Shown: piece after piece, positions 22,958 through 30,165 of the stretch | Position numbering within the stretch: the stretch's first letter is position 1 | Layout of the letters: the number at the start of each line of letters is the position of its first letter | Assembly (NCBI GenBank): GCA_042408925.1 | Contig: JBHOQO010000003.1 | Span: 1-31,667 of the forward strand | DNA: 31,667 nucleotides | From: BPIH01 sp042408925 | Lineage (GTDB): Bacteria > Chloroflexota > Limnocylindria > Limnocylindrales > CSP1-4 | Reading direction: 5' to 3' | Position numbers and translations under genes: made by a program | The notes under the pieces: model-generated | The model's database searches: none | Told to the model about the DNA's origin: nothing | The model's input: only the letters and a program-made list of their open reading frames with translations

Positions 22958-23926
22958 CTACGCCGCTTCCAGCTCCCCGGGCGCCACCCCGGCCCGCCGG
23001 GCCGACCAGCTCGCCCCGGCGCACGCTGCGGCGACCGCCGCGATTGCCGCCACCTCCGGCCCGCTCAGGACCTGGCCGAGGATCACGAAGCCGACGGCGG
23101 CGGCCACGGCCGGCTCGAGGCTCATGAGCACGCCGAAGGTCGAGGCCGCCAGCCGTCCGAGGGCGGCGATCTCGAGTCGGTACGGGACGACGCTCGCGAA
23201 GATCGCGACGACGACCCCGGCCGCCGCGACGTCCGGCTGCCGGAGGGCGTCGAGGAGGCCGCCGAAGGCGAGGGCCAGGGGCCCGACGAGCGCCGAACTC
23301 ACGAGCAAGGCGGCGGTGAGCGCGTCCCCGCCCGGCCAGGCCCGGGCGACCCGACCGCCGACGAGGATGTAGGCGGCCCACGAGGCGCCGGCGACGAAGG
23401 CGGCAACGACCCCGAGGGCGTCCCCGCCGGCGAGCCGACCCCCGGCCAGGACCCAGATCCCCGCCGCGGCGAGGACGACCCAGGCGAGATCGAGGGCCCG
23501 CCGCCGGCCCAGGACCGCGACGCTCAAGGGACCCGTGAACTCGATCGTCACGGCGACGCCGAGGGGGATCCGACCGAGGGCCGTGTAGAAGGCGGTGTTC
23601 ATGACCGCCAACGACAGCCCGAGGCCGAGGGCGCCGAGGATCGCTTCCCGCCGGCGGGCGAGATCGGGGGGCGGGAGCGGCAGGCCCCGCCGGAGGAGGA
23701 CGAGGATCGCCGCCGCGAAGAGCGTCCGCATCGCCACGACGGCGAGCGAGCCGTGGCGGGCGATGAGCTGGGCGGCGAGGCTCGCGCTGACCTGAACGGA
23801 CAGCGCGCCGCCGACGATGAGGAGCTCGGGCGCGACGGCGGCGAACGGGTCGCGGCGCCCGGGCACGGCGGCGGGGGGCGCCGCCGCGCCGGATCGAGCG
23901 ACGTCAGGCCGGGGGGTGCCCGTCAC
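22958..23926 (-). CDS. EamA-family exporter (RhtA-like)
   Basis: A 322-residue inner-membrane protein with ten predicted helices in two EamA repeats. Segments such as HGSLAVVAMRTLFAAAILVL, MNTAFYTALGRIPLGVAVTI and EFTGPLSVAVLG are typical of the RhtA/YdcZ-type threonine/homoserine and amino-acid exporters. The second repeat shows GASWAAYILVGGRVA and STFGVLMSLEPAVAAAVGFV. The substrate is inferred only from this resemblance. The GTG at 23926 has no good ribosome binding site; an internal GTG at codon 21 is possible. It lies 45 nt after fsa and before rho, inside an otherwise conserved pyrG-fsa-rho block. Confidence 0.88.
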   Translation of the reverse strand: MTGTPRPDVARSGAAAPPAAVPGRRDPFAAVAPELLIVGGALSVQVSASLAAQLIARHGSLAVVAMRTLFAAAILVLLRRGLPLPPPDLARRREAILGALGLGLSLAVMNTAFYTALGRIPLGVAVTIEFTGPLSVAVLGRRRALDLAWVVLAAAGIWVLAGGRLAGGDALGVVAAFVAGASWAAYILVGGRVARAWPGGDALTAALLVSSALVGPLALAFGGLLDALRQPDVAAAGVVVAIFASVVPYRLEIAALGRLAASTFGVLMSLEPAVAAAVGFVILGQVLSGPEVAAIAAVAAACAGASWSARRAGVAPGELEAA

Positions 23927-23971
23927 GGGCGCCGGCGCGAACCCCGCACGAGCGAACGGGCCCGGCCGGGC

Positions 23972-24643
23972 TCAGTCGCCCTGCTTCGCCGCCAGGGCCG
24001 CCCGGGCCGCCTCCCAGTCCTTCTTGAACTGGACGATCCCCCTGTCGGTCAGGGGATGGCGGACCATCTGCTGGAGGACCTTGAACGGCAGCGTCGCGAT
24101 GTGGGCGCCGGCGAGCGCCGCCTCGGTGACGTGCCGCGGATGCCGGATCGAGGCGGCGAGAACCTCGGCCTCCAGCTCATGGATGGCGACGATCTCGGCG
24201 AGCTCGCGGACGACGATCATCCCCTCCTCGTTGATGTCGTCGAGGCGGCCGACGAAGGGCGAGAGGAGCGAGGCGCCGGCCTTGGCGGCGAGGAGCCCCT
24301 GGTTCGCCGTGAAGATGAGCGTGCAGTTCGTCTTGATCCCCTCGGCCTTGCAGCGGCTGATCGCTTCCAGGCCGGTCTCGCTCATCGGGATCTTTACGAC
24401 GATGTTCGGAGCGAGGGCGGCGTAGTGCCGCGCCTCCTCGAGCATCCCCTCGACGTCGTCGCTGACGACCTCGGCCGAGACGGGGCCGCTCGTGATCTTG
24501 CAGATCTCCTGGAGGATCGCCTCGTACGAGGCGCCGCCGACCCGGGCGTAGAGGGTCGGGTTCGTCGTCACGCCGTCGAGGACGCCCCAGCGGGCCGCCG
24601 TGCGAATCTCGTCGATGTCGGCGGTGTCGAGAAAGATCTTCAT
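23972..24643 (-). CDS. fsa: Fructose-6-phosphate aldolase / short transaldolase (TalC/FSA type)
   Basis: A 223-residue TIM-barrel enzyme of the small transaldolase family (usual length 215-225). It starts MKIFLDTADIDEIRTAARWG, has the TTNPT motif (26-30) and the Schiff-base lysine in NIVVKIPMSETGLEA (Lys84). The phosphate-binding stretch TNCTLIFTANQGLLAAKAGA and SPFVGRLDD complete the active site. It interconverts sugar phosphates by dihydroxyacetone transfer, either as transaldolase in the pentose phosphate pathway or as F6P aldolase; sequence alone does not separate the two. The ATG has GGAG 8 nt upstream and a -10 box at 24699-24704. It lies downstream of pyrG and upstream of rho, the same order as in Bacillus (pyrG, fba, tal, rho). 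Confidence 0.95.
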   Translation of the reverse strand: MKIFLDTADIDEIRTAARWGVLDGVTTNPTLYARVGGASYEAILQEICKITSGPVSAEVVSDDVEGMLEEARHYAALAPNIVVKIPMSETGLEAISRCKAEGIKTNCTLIFTANQGLLAAKAGASLLSPFVGRLDDINEEGMIVVRELAEIVAIHELEAEVLAASIRHPRHVTEAALAGAHIATLPFKVLQQMVRHPLTDRGIVQFKKDWEAARAALAAKQGD

Positions 24644-24698
24644 GGGTTCACTCCGGGTGCGAGGTGACGGGCCGGTCCGGGCAGGGACCGCGCCGCCC

Positions 24699-24704
24699 AT
24701 TCTA
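24699..24704 (-). promoter_or_regulatory. -10 box of fsa
   Basis: TAGAAT (5 of 6 to TATAAT) on the minus strand, giving a leader of about 48 nt before the ATG at 24643. Confidence 0.55.
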
Positions 24705-24757
24705 CGCCGGGCTGGGTCGGCGCCCGGACGGGGGCGGTCCCTTCGGCCCGGCGACGG

Positions 24758-26401
24758 TCAGGCGACCGGGACCGTCGTCGGCGCCCCGGTCTCGACGCCC
24801 GCGCGGGCGATCGCCGCCGCGACGAACCCGGCGAAGAGCGGGTGCGGCCGCTCGGGACGCGAGCGGAACTCGGGGTGGAACTGGCTGGCGAGGAACCAGG
24901 GATGGTCGCGCAGCTCGATGATCTCGACGAGCCGCCCGTCCGGCGACTGGCCCGAGAGGACCATCCCGTGCTCCTCGAGGAGCGAGCGGTAGCGGTTGTT
25001 CACCTCGAAGCGATGGCGATGGCGCTCGTAGACGACTTCCTGGCCGTACGCCGCCATCGCCTTCGAGCCCGGCGTCAGGCGCGCCGGGTAGAGCCCGAGC
25101 CGCATCGTCCCGCCCTTCGTCTCGAGCTCCCGCTGGTCGGGCATGAAGTCGATGACCGGGTGGGCGGTGAACATGTCGAACTCGGTCGAGTTCGCGTCCT
25201 CGGTCCCGAGGGCGGCTCGGGCGAACTCGATGACCGCGCACTGAAGGCCGAGGCAGAGCCCCAAGTACGGGACGCCCCGCGTCCGAGCGTACCGGGCGGC
25301 GAGGACCTTGCCCTCGATCCCCCGGTGCCCGAAGCCGCCCGGGACGAGGATCCCGGCCGCCCCGCCGAGCTCCTCGTCCACGGTCTCGGGGCTCAGCCGC
25401 TCCGAGTTCACCCAGCGGATCCGGACGTCGACCCCGTGCGCCCAGCCGGCGTGCTTGAGCGCCTCGGTGACGGAGAGATACGCGTCGGGGAGCTCGATGT
25501 ACTTCCCGACGAGGGCGATCTCGAGGCTCGGCTTCGGGGCCAGGATCCGCTCGACGAGCGCCCGCCAACCGTCGAGGTCGGGGGCGGCCTCCGGATCGCC
25601 GAGCCCGAGTTCACGGACGATGAGGCGGCCGAGCCCCGCGGCCTCGAACTGGAGCGGCACGGCGTAGATCGTCGCCGCCGTCTGGGCGGGGATGACCGCC
25701 TCGACGTCGACGTCGGTGAAGAGGGCGATCTTCTCGCGGATCTCGTCGGTGACCGGCCGGTCCGAGCGGAGGACGATGACGTCGGGCTGGATCCCGATGC
25801 CCCGGAGCTCCTTGACCGAGTGCTGGGTCGGCTTCGTCTTCAGCTCGCCGGTGGCGGCGAGGGCCGGCAGGAGGGTGACGTGGACGTACAGGACGTTCCG
25901 GCGCCCGACGTCCTTGCGCATCTGGCGGATCGCCTCGAGGAAGGGGAGGCTCTCGATGTCGCCGACGGTCCCCCCGACCTCGACGATGACGACGTCGGCC
26001 TCGCCGTGGGTGGCGACCCGGACGATCCGCTCCTTGATCTCGTTCGTGATGTGGGGGATGACCTGAACGGTCCCGCCGAGGTAGTCGCCGCGGCGCTCCT
26101 TGGCGATGACGGCCTGGTAGATGCGGCCGGTCGTGACGTTCGAGAGCTGGGTCAGGTTCTCGTCGATGAAGCGCTCGTAGTGCCCGAGGTCGAGGTCGGT
26201 CTCGGCGCCGTCGTCGGTGACGAAGACCTCGCCGTGCTGGTACGGCGACATCGTCCCGGGATCGACGTTGATGTACGGGTCGAGCTTGAGGATCGAGACC
26301 CGCAGGCCCCTCGCCTTGAGGATCCGACCGATGCTGGCGGCGGTGATGCCCTTGCCGAGGGAAGAGGTCACGCCTCCGGTCACGAAGACATACGTCGCCA
26401 T
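24758..26401 (-). CDS. pyrG: CTP synthase
   Basis: A 547-residue enzyme that aminates UTP to CTP with glutamine. The N-terminal synthase domain (1-270) begins ATYVFVTGGVTSSLGKGITA (P-loop) and has LKLDPYINVDPGTMSPYQHG and VEVGGTVGDIESLPFLEAIR. The C-terminal glutamine amidotransferase domain shows LVPGGFGHRG, GLCLGLQCAVIEFAR (catalytic Cys) and SQFHPEF (catalytic His and Glu). Length and motifs are all standard. The ATG at 26401 is chosen over the long upstream frame because homologues start at MATYVFVTGG; GGAGGA lies 11 nt upstream and a -10 box at 26431. It leads the block pyrG-fsa-eamA-rho. Confidence 0.98.
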   Translation of the reverse strand: MATYVFVTGGVTSSLGKGITAASIGRILKARGLRVSILKLDPYINVDPGTMSPYQHGEVFVTDDGAETDLDLGHYERFIDENLTQLSNVTTGRIYQAVIAKERRGDYLGGTVQVIPHITNEIKERIVRVATHGEADVVIVEVGGTVGDIESLPFLEAIRQMRKDVGRRNVLYVHVTLLPALAATGELKTKPTQHSVKELRGIGIQPDVIVLRSDRPVTDEIREKIALFTDVDVEAVIPAQTAATIYAVPLQFEAAGLGRLIVRELGLGDPEAAPDLDGWRALVERILAPKPSLEIALVGKYIELPDAYLSVTEALKHAGWAHGVDVRIRWVNSERLSPETVDEELGGAAGILVPGGFGHRGIEGKVLAARYARTRGVPYLGLCLGLQCAVIEFARAALGTEDANSTEFDMFTAHPVIDFMPDQRELETKGGTMRLGLYPARLTPGSKAMAAYGQEVVYERHRHRFEVNNRYRSLLEEHGMVLSGQSPDGRLVEIIELRDHPWFLASQFHPEFRSRPERPHPLFAGFVAAAIARAGVETGAPTTVPVA

Positions 26402-26430
26402 TCGATCTGGGTTCCTCCGGGGTTTTTGCC

Positions 26431-26436
26431 ATGCTA
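26431..26436 (-). promoter_or_regulatory. -10 box of pyrG
   Basis: TAGCAT on the minus strand, followed by GGCAAAAACCCC. The predicted leader is about 23 nt. The run of As could matter for reiterative control of pyrimidine genes, but no start-site evidence exists. Confidence 0.4.
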
Positions 26437-26511
26437 CTCGATCCCCGGCCGGCGGCGCAACCGAGGCCCGAGCGGCCGACCCGGAGCCCGCCCGAGACCG
26501 CCGACGCGCGC

Positions 26512-27396
26512 CTACGCCGGATCCGACCGCCCCGGACCCCAGACCTCGGGCCCGCAGTAGAAGGGCCGCCGGACCGGGGGCGGGAGGTCCGTCGGGTCGC
26601 GCCGCCAGGCCTCGATCGTCGCCGCCAGCCAGGCACCGACGTCCTCGAACGTCCGCCACCGCCGGTAGGCCCAACCCGCCGCCTCGCAGAGATCGACGAG
26701 GGGGCCCTTCGCGAAGACGACGTCGGCGTAGCCGGCCGCGTAGCGGTCGCTGTGGCCGTCGCCGACGAAGACGACCCGCCGCCCGACGGCCTGATGGCCG
26801 AGGACCCGCCGGCGCTTGCAGGTCCCGCAGACGAAGCAGGCCGGGTGGCCGTTCGGGAAGACCATCTCGGCCCGCCCGTCCCGCCAGCGGACGTCGTTCG
26901 TCACGACGGTGACGTCACCGACCCCGAGCCGCTCGAGATTCGGGCGAACGTAGAAGCCGAACCCGTCGGAGACGACCTCGACGACCGCCCCGGCCGCCCG
27001 GGCTCGGGCGACGACGGCGGCGAACGCCCGATCGTGGGGCTGGCGGAGGGCGAGCTCGAGCATCTCCTCGCGGCTCGCCCGGCAGACCGCCATCTCGAGG
27101 GTCATGAGCGAGCGCGACCCGACCCGCCCGGCGTCGTAGGCCGCCCCGGCCGCCTCCCACTGGCCGGGCACGAAGGCGGCCATGAGGACGTCGCCGACGT
27201 CGGTCGTCGCGATCGTGCCGTCGTAGTCGACGAGGAGCGCGAGCGGGAGGTCGTCGGGGCCGGGCGGCGCCGGGTCGGGGACGGGAGTCGCAGCCTCGGT
27301 CGAGGCGGGGGTCGGCGCGTCGGCGCCCGGCCCGACATGGAGAGGCCGCCGGTCCTCGGCGGCCCCGTCGGCGATCGGCTCGGGCGAGGGGCTCAG
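26512..27396 (-). CDS. HAD-superfamily phosphatase, MtnX/SerB-like, with a probable CTG start
   Basis: A 294-residue protein of HAD subfamily IB. Motif I is LLVDYDGTIATTDVGD (about 53-68), motif II VVSDGFGFYV, and motif III/IV VFVGDGHSDRYAAGYADVVF. The segment CFVCGTCKRRRVL, with CxxC and the conserved Lys, is typical of MtnX-like 2-hydroxy-3-keto-5-methylthiopentenyl-1-phosphate phosphatases in methionine salvage. Other genes of that pathway are not nearby, so the substrate is uncertain. No ATG, GTG or TTG occurs in frame between the upstream gene's stop and motif I. The CTG at 27396 overlaps that stop (CTGA) and has GGAGGG 6 nt upstream, so a CTG start coupled to the 52-residue gene is the best reading. 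The first about 50 residues are Pro/Ala-rich. Confidence 0.85.
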   Translation of the reverse strand: MSPSPEPIADGAAEDRRPLHVGPGADAPTPASTEAATPVPDPAPPGPDDLPLALLVDYDGTIATTDVGDVLMAAFVPGQWEAAGAAYDAGRVGSRSLMTLEMAVCRASREEMLELALRQPHDRAFAAVVARARAAGAVVEVVSDGFGFYVRPNLERLGVGDVTVVTNDVRWRDGRAEMVFPNGHPACFVCGTCKRRRVLGHQAVGRRVVFVGDGHSDRYAAGYADVVFAKGPLVDLCEAAGWAYRRWRTFEDVGAWLAATIEAWRRDPTDLPPPVRRPFYCGPEVWGPGRSDPA

Positions 27397-27551
27397 GCGC
27401 CGCCCTCCGGCTCGAGCTCGAGCGCCTCCTCGTCCGATTCCTCGGTCAATTTCAGCCAGATGAAGAGGCCGGCGAGGATGAGGAGGGGGACGACGACGAG
27501 GACGGCGAGGGTGACGCCGAGGACGATGGCGAGGGTCTTGAGCGCCTTCAT
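27393..27551 (-). CDS. 52-residue single-span membrane protein
   Basis: A short gene with ATG at 27551 and GGAGGT 8 nt upstream. The product has a Lys-containing N-terminus (MKALK), one long hydrophobic span (TLAIVLGVTLAVLVVVPLLI, continuing to about residue 35) and an acidic tail rich in Glu and Asp. Codons are GC3-rich throughout. It lies 21 nt after the duplicated-domain gene and its TGA overlaps the CTG start of the HAD phosphatase. No family is recognised; it is probably an inner-membrane accessory protein. Confidence 0.75.
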   Translation of the reverse strand: MKALKTLAIVLGVTLAVLVVVPLLILAGLFIWLKLTEESDEEALELEPEGGA

Positions 27552-27572
27552 TCGGCAATACCTCCGTGCTGC

Positions 27573-28103
27573 TCAGTGGGTCGGGGCGGTCGCCCCGCCG
27601 CCGGCGTCCTGGACCCGGAGGCTCGGACCGCTGGCGATCATGGCATCGATGTCCTGGCGGGTGAACTCGACGAGGACGTGCTGCGCCCCGCCCTGCCCGG
27701 CCGTCAGGAGCCGGAGGACGAAGGCGCCATCCTGCTCGAAGAAGAAGACGTCGCGGGGTCGCTGCTCGTCGATGTAGCGGCCGATGACCCGGAGCGCCTG
27801 TTCGTAGAAGCCGGTCGGGACCGGGTCGGCGGGGGGTGTCGGCCGTCCGCGGCGGGCGATCGCCTCCTCCATGAAGCGGGCGATGTCGTCATCGAGGAAG
27901 GTCAGCGTCTCCTTCACCTGCTGACCCATCGATTCGGACCAGGCGCTGCCGCCGGTGCCGGCGATGACGAGGCCCTGGACGATGAAACCGTCCGGCGCCT
28001 CGAGGAGGAGGATCTCCCGCATCCCGCGCTGATCGAGGAAGGCACCGATCGACCGGAACACCTCCTCGAAGTCCTGGCGGGGACTGCCCTCGTAGATCCG
28101 CAT
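27573..28103 (-). CDS. Unrecognised 176-residue protein with an internal duplication
   Basis: I do not recognise the family. The protein consists of two similar modules of about 42 residues: residues 11-52 (DFEEVFRSIGAFLDQRGMRE then ILLLEAPDGFIVQGLVIAG) and about 97-138 (FYEQALRVIGRYIDEQRPRD then VFFFEQDGAFVLRLLTAG). Each is a helix followed by two strands ending in AG-x-GG. The linker contains a helix (TFLDDDIARFMEEAIARRGR). No membrane segment or signal is present. The ATG at 28103 has GGAGG about 5 nt upstream. It starts a likely operon with the 52-residue membrane protein and the HAD phosphatase, and lies 133 nt after the ABC exporter genes. Third-base composition supports a real gene. 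Confidence 0.8.
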   Translation of the reverse strand: MRIYEGSPRQDFEEVFRSIGAFLDQRGMREILLLEAPDGFIVQGLVIAGTGGSAWSESMGQQVKETLTFLDDDIARFMEEAIARRGRPTPPADPVPTGFYEQALRVIGRYIDEQRPRDVFFFEQDGAFVLRLLTAGQGGAQHVLVEFTRQDIDAMIASGPSLRVQDAGGGATAPTH

Positions 28104-28123
28104 CTGGCCTCCCTCGTCGGCTC

Positions 28124-28182
28124 GCTCGGCCGTCCCGTCCGCTCGGCCGTCCCGGCCCGGCGGTCGTCCCGGCCCGGCGGTC
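28124..28182. repeat. Tandem 17-bp repeat (3.5 imperfect copies)
   Basis: Units at 28124-28140 (GCTCGGCCGTCCCGTCC), 28141-28157 (GCTCGGCCGTCCCGGCC), 28158-28174 (CGGCGGTCGTCCCGGCC) and a partial copy to 28182. It occupies the leader region of the duplicated-domain gene. It shares its 17-bp period, but not its sequence, with the repeats before tRNA-Ala at 1631. Confidence 0.75.
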
Positions 28183-28236
28183 GGCGGCGCCTCCGTTTCG
28201 ATCCTTCACGCCGACCGTCGTGCCGGACCGCGGCGC

Positions 28237-29160
28237 TCAGGAGCCGCTCGTCTGGTCGATGAGCCCGCGTTCTCGGGCGCGGTGCTCGCTCCACCGGAAG
28301 ACGGCCGCTGCGGCGAGTGTAGCCAGCGCCCCCGTCGCGAGCAAGGCGAGGACGATTTCGGTGCTCGTCGGCGCCGGCGTCCCTCGGAGGAGCGCCCAGG
28401 CGCTGCCGGGCCCGCCAACCGCGTTCGGGCCGCCCGGGAAGAGGGCGAGCCGGACCCCGGCCAGCCACCAGGTGAGGGGCGTGGCGAGGCCCGCAAGCTG
28501 GATCGGGGTCGGGAGGACGGCGAGCGGGAAGACGGTCCCGCTCACGAGGAACAGCGAGCCGGCGACGGCCTCCGGGTACGACCAGGCGTCCTGACGCGTC
28601 TGGAGGCAGATGGCGGCCATGAGGATCCCGAGGACGACGATCCCGAGGAGCCCCCCGAGCATCGACAGGCCGAGGAGCAGCCAGTCGATCCGGGCCGGGT
28701 CGAAGGGGACGCCGAGGGCGACGATCCCGACCCCGAGGGTGATGCCGGCGCCCATCGCCCCGACGGTGAGGCGGGCCGTCCCCCGCCCGACGAGGAGGAG
28801 GACGAAGCTCGCGGGGCTGACGTACAGGTAGCGGAGCATCCGGTAGCGCTCCCGGTCGTCGAGGACCGACCAGGCGAGGCCGGCGAGCCCGGCGATGACG
28901 AACGACCAGAGGGCGCTCCCGGCAACGACGTAGCCTCGGAGTTCGCGACTCGAGGCGCCGCCGACGATCTCGACCATGACGGCGAGGATGAGGGCGGCGC
29001 TCACCGGTTTCGCGACGGAGTAGACGAAGAAGAGGAACGGATCGGTCCAGTTCGCCTCGGTCGCCCAGCCGAGGCGGACGGCGGCGAGATACGCGCGGAG
29101 GGCCTCGGCGAGCCCGCCGGGGGCCCGGGGCTCGGCGAGCGGCAGGGTTGGCGCCGTCAT
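28237..29160 (-). CDS. ABC-2 type exporter permease (second subunit)
   Basis: A 307-residue inner-membrane protein with six predicted helices in ABC-2 arrangement: an N-terminal cytoplasmic helix (AEALRAYLAAVRLGWATEAN), spans at about 45-65 and 80-100, a coupling region with DDRERYRMLRYLYVSPASFV, and later spans with GIVVLGILMAAICLQTRQD and FLVSGTVFPLAVLPTPIQLA, the latter typical of the ABC2 signature region. It pairs with the permease 25 nt upstream, giving a heterodimeric channel with the ATPase at 30162. Substrates of such systems are drugs, lipids or polysaccharides; none is indicated here. Confidence 0.9.
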   Translation of the reverse strand: MTAPTLPLAEPRAPGGLAEALRAYLAAVRLGWATEANWTDPFLFFVYSVAKPVSAALILAVMVEIVGGASSRELRGYVVAGSALWSFVIAGLAGLAWSVLDDRERYRMLRYLYVSPASFVLLLVGRGTARLTVGAMGAGITLGVGIVALGVPFDPARIDWLLLGLSMLGGLLGIVVLGILMAAICLQTRQDAWSYPEAVAGSLFLVSGTVFPLAVLPTPIQLAGLATPLTWWLAGVRLALFPGGPNAVGGPGSAWALLRGTPAPTSTEIVLALLATGALATLAAAAVFRWSEHRARERGLIDQTSGS

Positions 29161-29185
29161 CGTCGGTCGGCCGGCCGCGTCGCCG

Positions 29186-30106
29186 TCAGCGCCAGCGGAC
29201 GGTCAGCCGCCCCTCCCGGCGGGCGAGGGCCTCGAGGACGCGGAGGGCGAGCCGGGCGGCGGCGAGGAAGACGGCGGTCATGGCGACGAGGATGAGCGCC
29301 TCGACCCCGGGGGGCGGCGTCCCGTACGAGGGGGCGCCGCGGAAGGCGAGCTGGCGCATCGCGTCGAGGCCGACGGCGAGGGGGATCGTCGAGATCGCGA
29401 GGGCACCGAGGAGGCCGAGGCGACCAACGGGGAAGTTGAGACCCGAGACGAAGTAGATGGGCTCGGTCAGCAGTTGGGTCAGGTGCCAGGCCTCGCGGCC
29501 CCACATGAGGAAGAGGCTGGCGAGGACCATCCCGAGCCCGTAGAGGGCGGCCAGGGTCAGGCCGAAGACGAGCCCGAGGAGGAGCCAGGAGCTGACGTCG
29601 AAGGTGACGCCGTAGAGGGTCGTCGCCACGAGGAGGACGGCGGCCGCCCGGGAGCCGCTCATGACGAGCCCGCCGACGGCCATCCCGAAGAGGACGCTCA
29701 TGAGGTCGATCGGGGCGGCGAAATAGAGCTCCAAGTTGCCCTGGTCCTTTTCCCAGTGGAGCTGGGCCGCCATCATCCAGATGACGTTGAGCCAGAAGGC
29801 GGTCATCGCCCCGCCGAGGACGACGAAGCCGACGTACTCGGGCGGGGCCGCCAGGGCCCGGTAGACGAAGACGAAGGCCGAGGTCGAGAGGAACGGCAGG
29901 AGGATCTCGAAGAGGAGCCAGCTCTTCTCCCGGAAGAGGCCCCGGATCCGGGGGTACGAGCGGCCGCCGACGGCCCGCAGTTCGGTCAGGAGCTGCTGCC
30001 TGCGGCTCCAGGTCGCGGCCTCCCGGGGCCCCGGGGTCGGTCGGCCGACCCAGGGGCGGCGGCCGGTCCCGAAGCCGAAGGGCTGGCCGGCGACTGACGC
30101 GCTCAC
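29186..30106 (-). CDS. ABC-2 type exporter permease (first subunit)
   Basis: A 306-residue permease with six predicted spans. It has an N-terminal basic cytoplasmic region (REAATWSRRQQLLTELRAVG), a first span at SWLLFEILLPFLSTSAFVFV, a coupling segment LHWEKDQGNLELYFAAPIDL, and the ABC-2 motif region YFVSGLNFPVGRLGLLGALA. It forms the channel with the next permease. The GTG at 30106 has GGAGGG 5 nt upstream and overlaps the stop of a 20-codon ORF (GTGA), so its translation is coupled. A tandem 12-bp duplication (GTGCCCTCCGGC on the plus strand, 30109-30132) duplicates this ribosome binding site. Confidence 0.9.
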   Translation of the reverse strand: MSASVAGQPFGFGTGRRPWVGRPTPGPREAATWSRRQQLLTELRAVGGRSYPRIRGLFREKSWLLFEILLPFLSTSAFVFVYRALAAPPEYVGFVVLGGAMTAFWLNVIWMMAAQLHWEKDQGNLELYFAAPIDLMSVLFGMAVGGLVMSGSRAAAVLLVATTLYGVTFDVSSWLLLGLVFGLTLAALYGLGMVLASLFLMWGREAWHLTQLLTEPIYFVSGLNFPVGRLGLLGALAISTIPLAVGLDAMRQLAFRGAPSYGTPPPGVEALILVAMTAVFLAAARLALRVLEALARREGRLTVRWR

Positions 30107-30165
30107 CGGTGCCCTCCGGCGTGCCCTCCGGCGCGCAGCCGAACGGTCGCCGTTCGGCGATTCAT
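30103..30165 (-). CDS. 20-codon relay ORF between ATPase and permease genes
   Basis: The ATG at 30165 overlaps the ATPase stop (ATGA) and has a perfect GAGGAGG 7 nt upstream. The TGA at 30105-30103 overlaps the GTG of the permease (GTGA). The peptide is basic and ends AGGHAGGHR because of the 12-bp duplication that also doubles the downstream ribosome binding site. It is too short to have an obvious protein function. It probably hands ribosomes from the ATPase gene to the permease gene and sets their ratio. Confidence 0.5.
   Translation of the reverse strand: MNRRTATVRLRAGGHAGGHR

Noticed and set aside
26402..26674. N-terminal extension of pyrG
   Set aside because: CTP synthases begin at the MATYVFVTGG segment; the extension overlaps the end of the HAD gene and has no conserved content.
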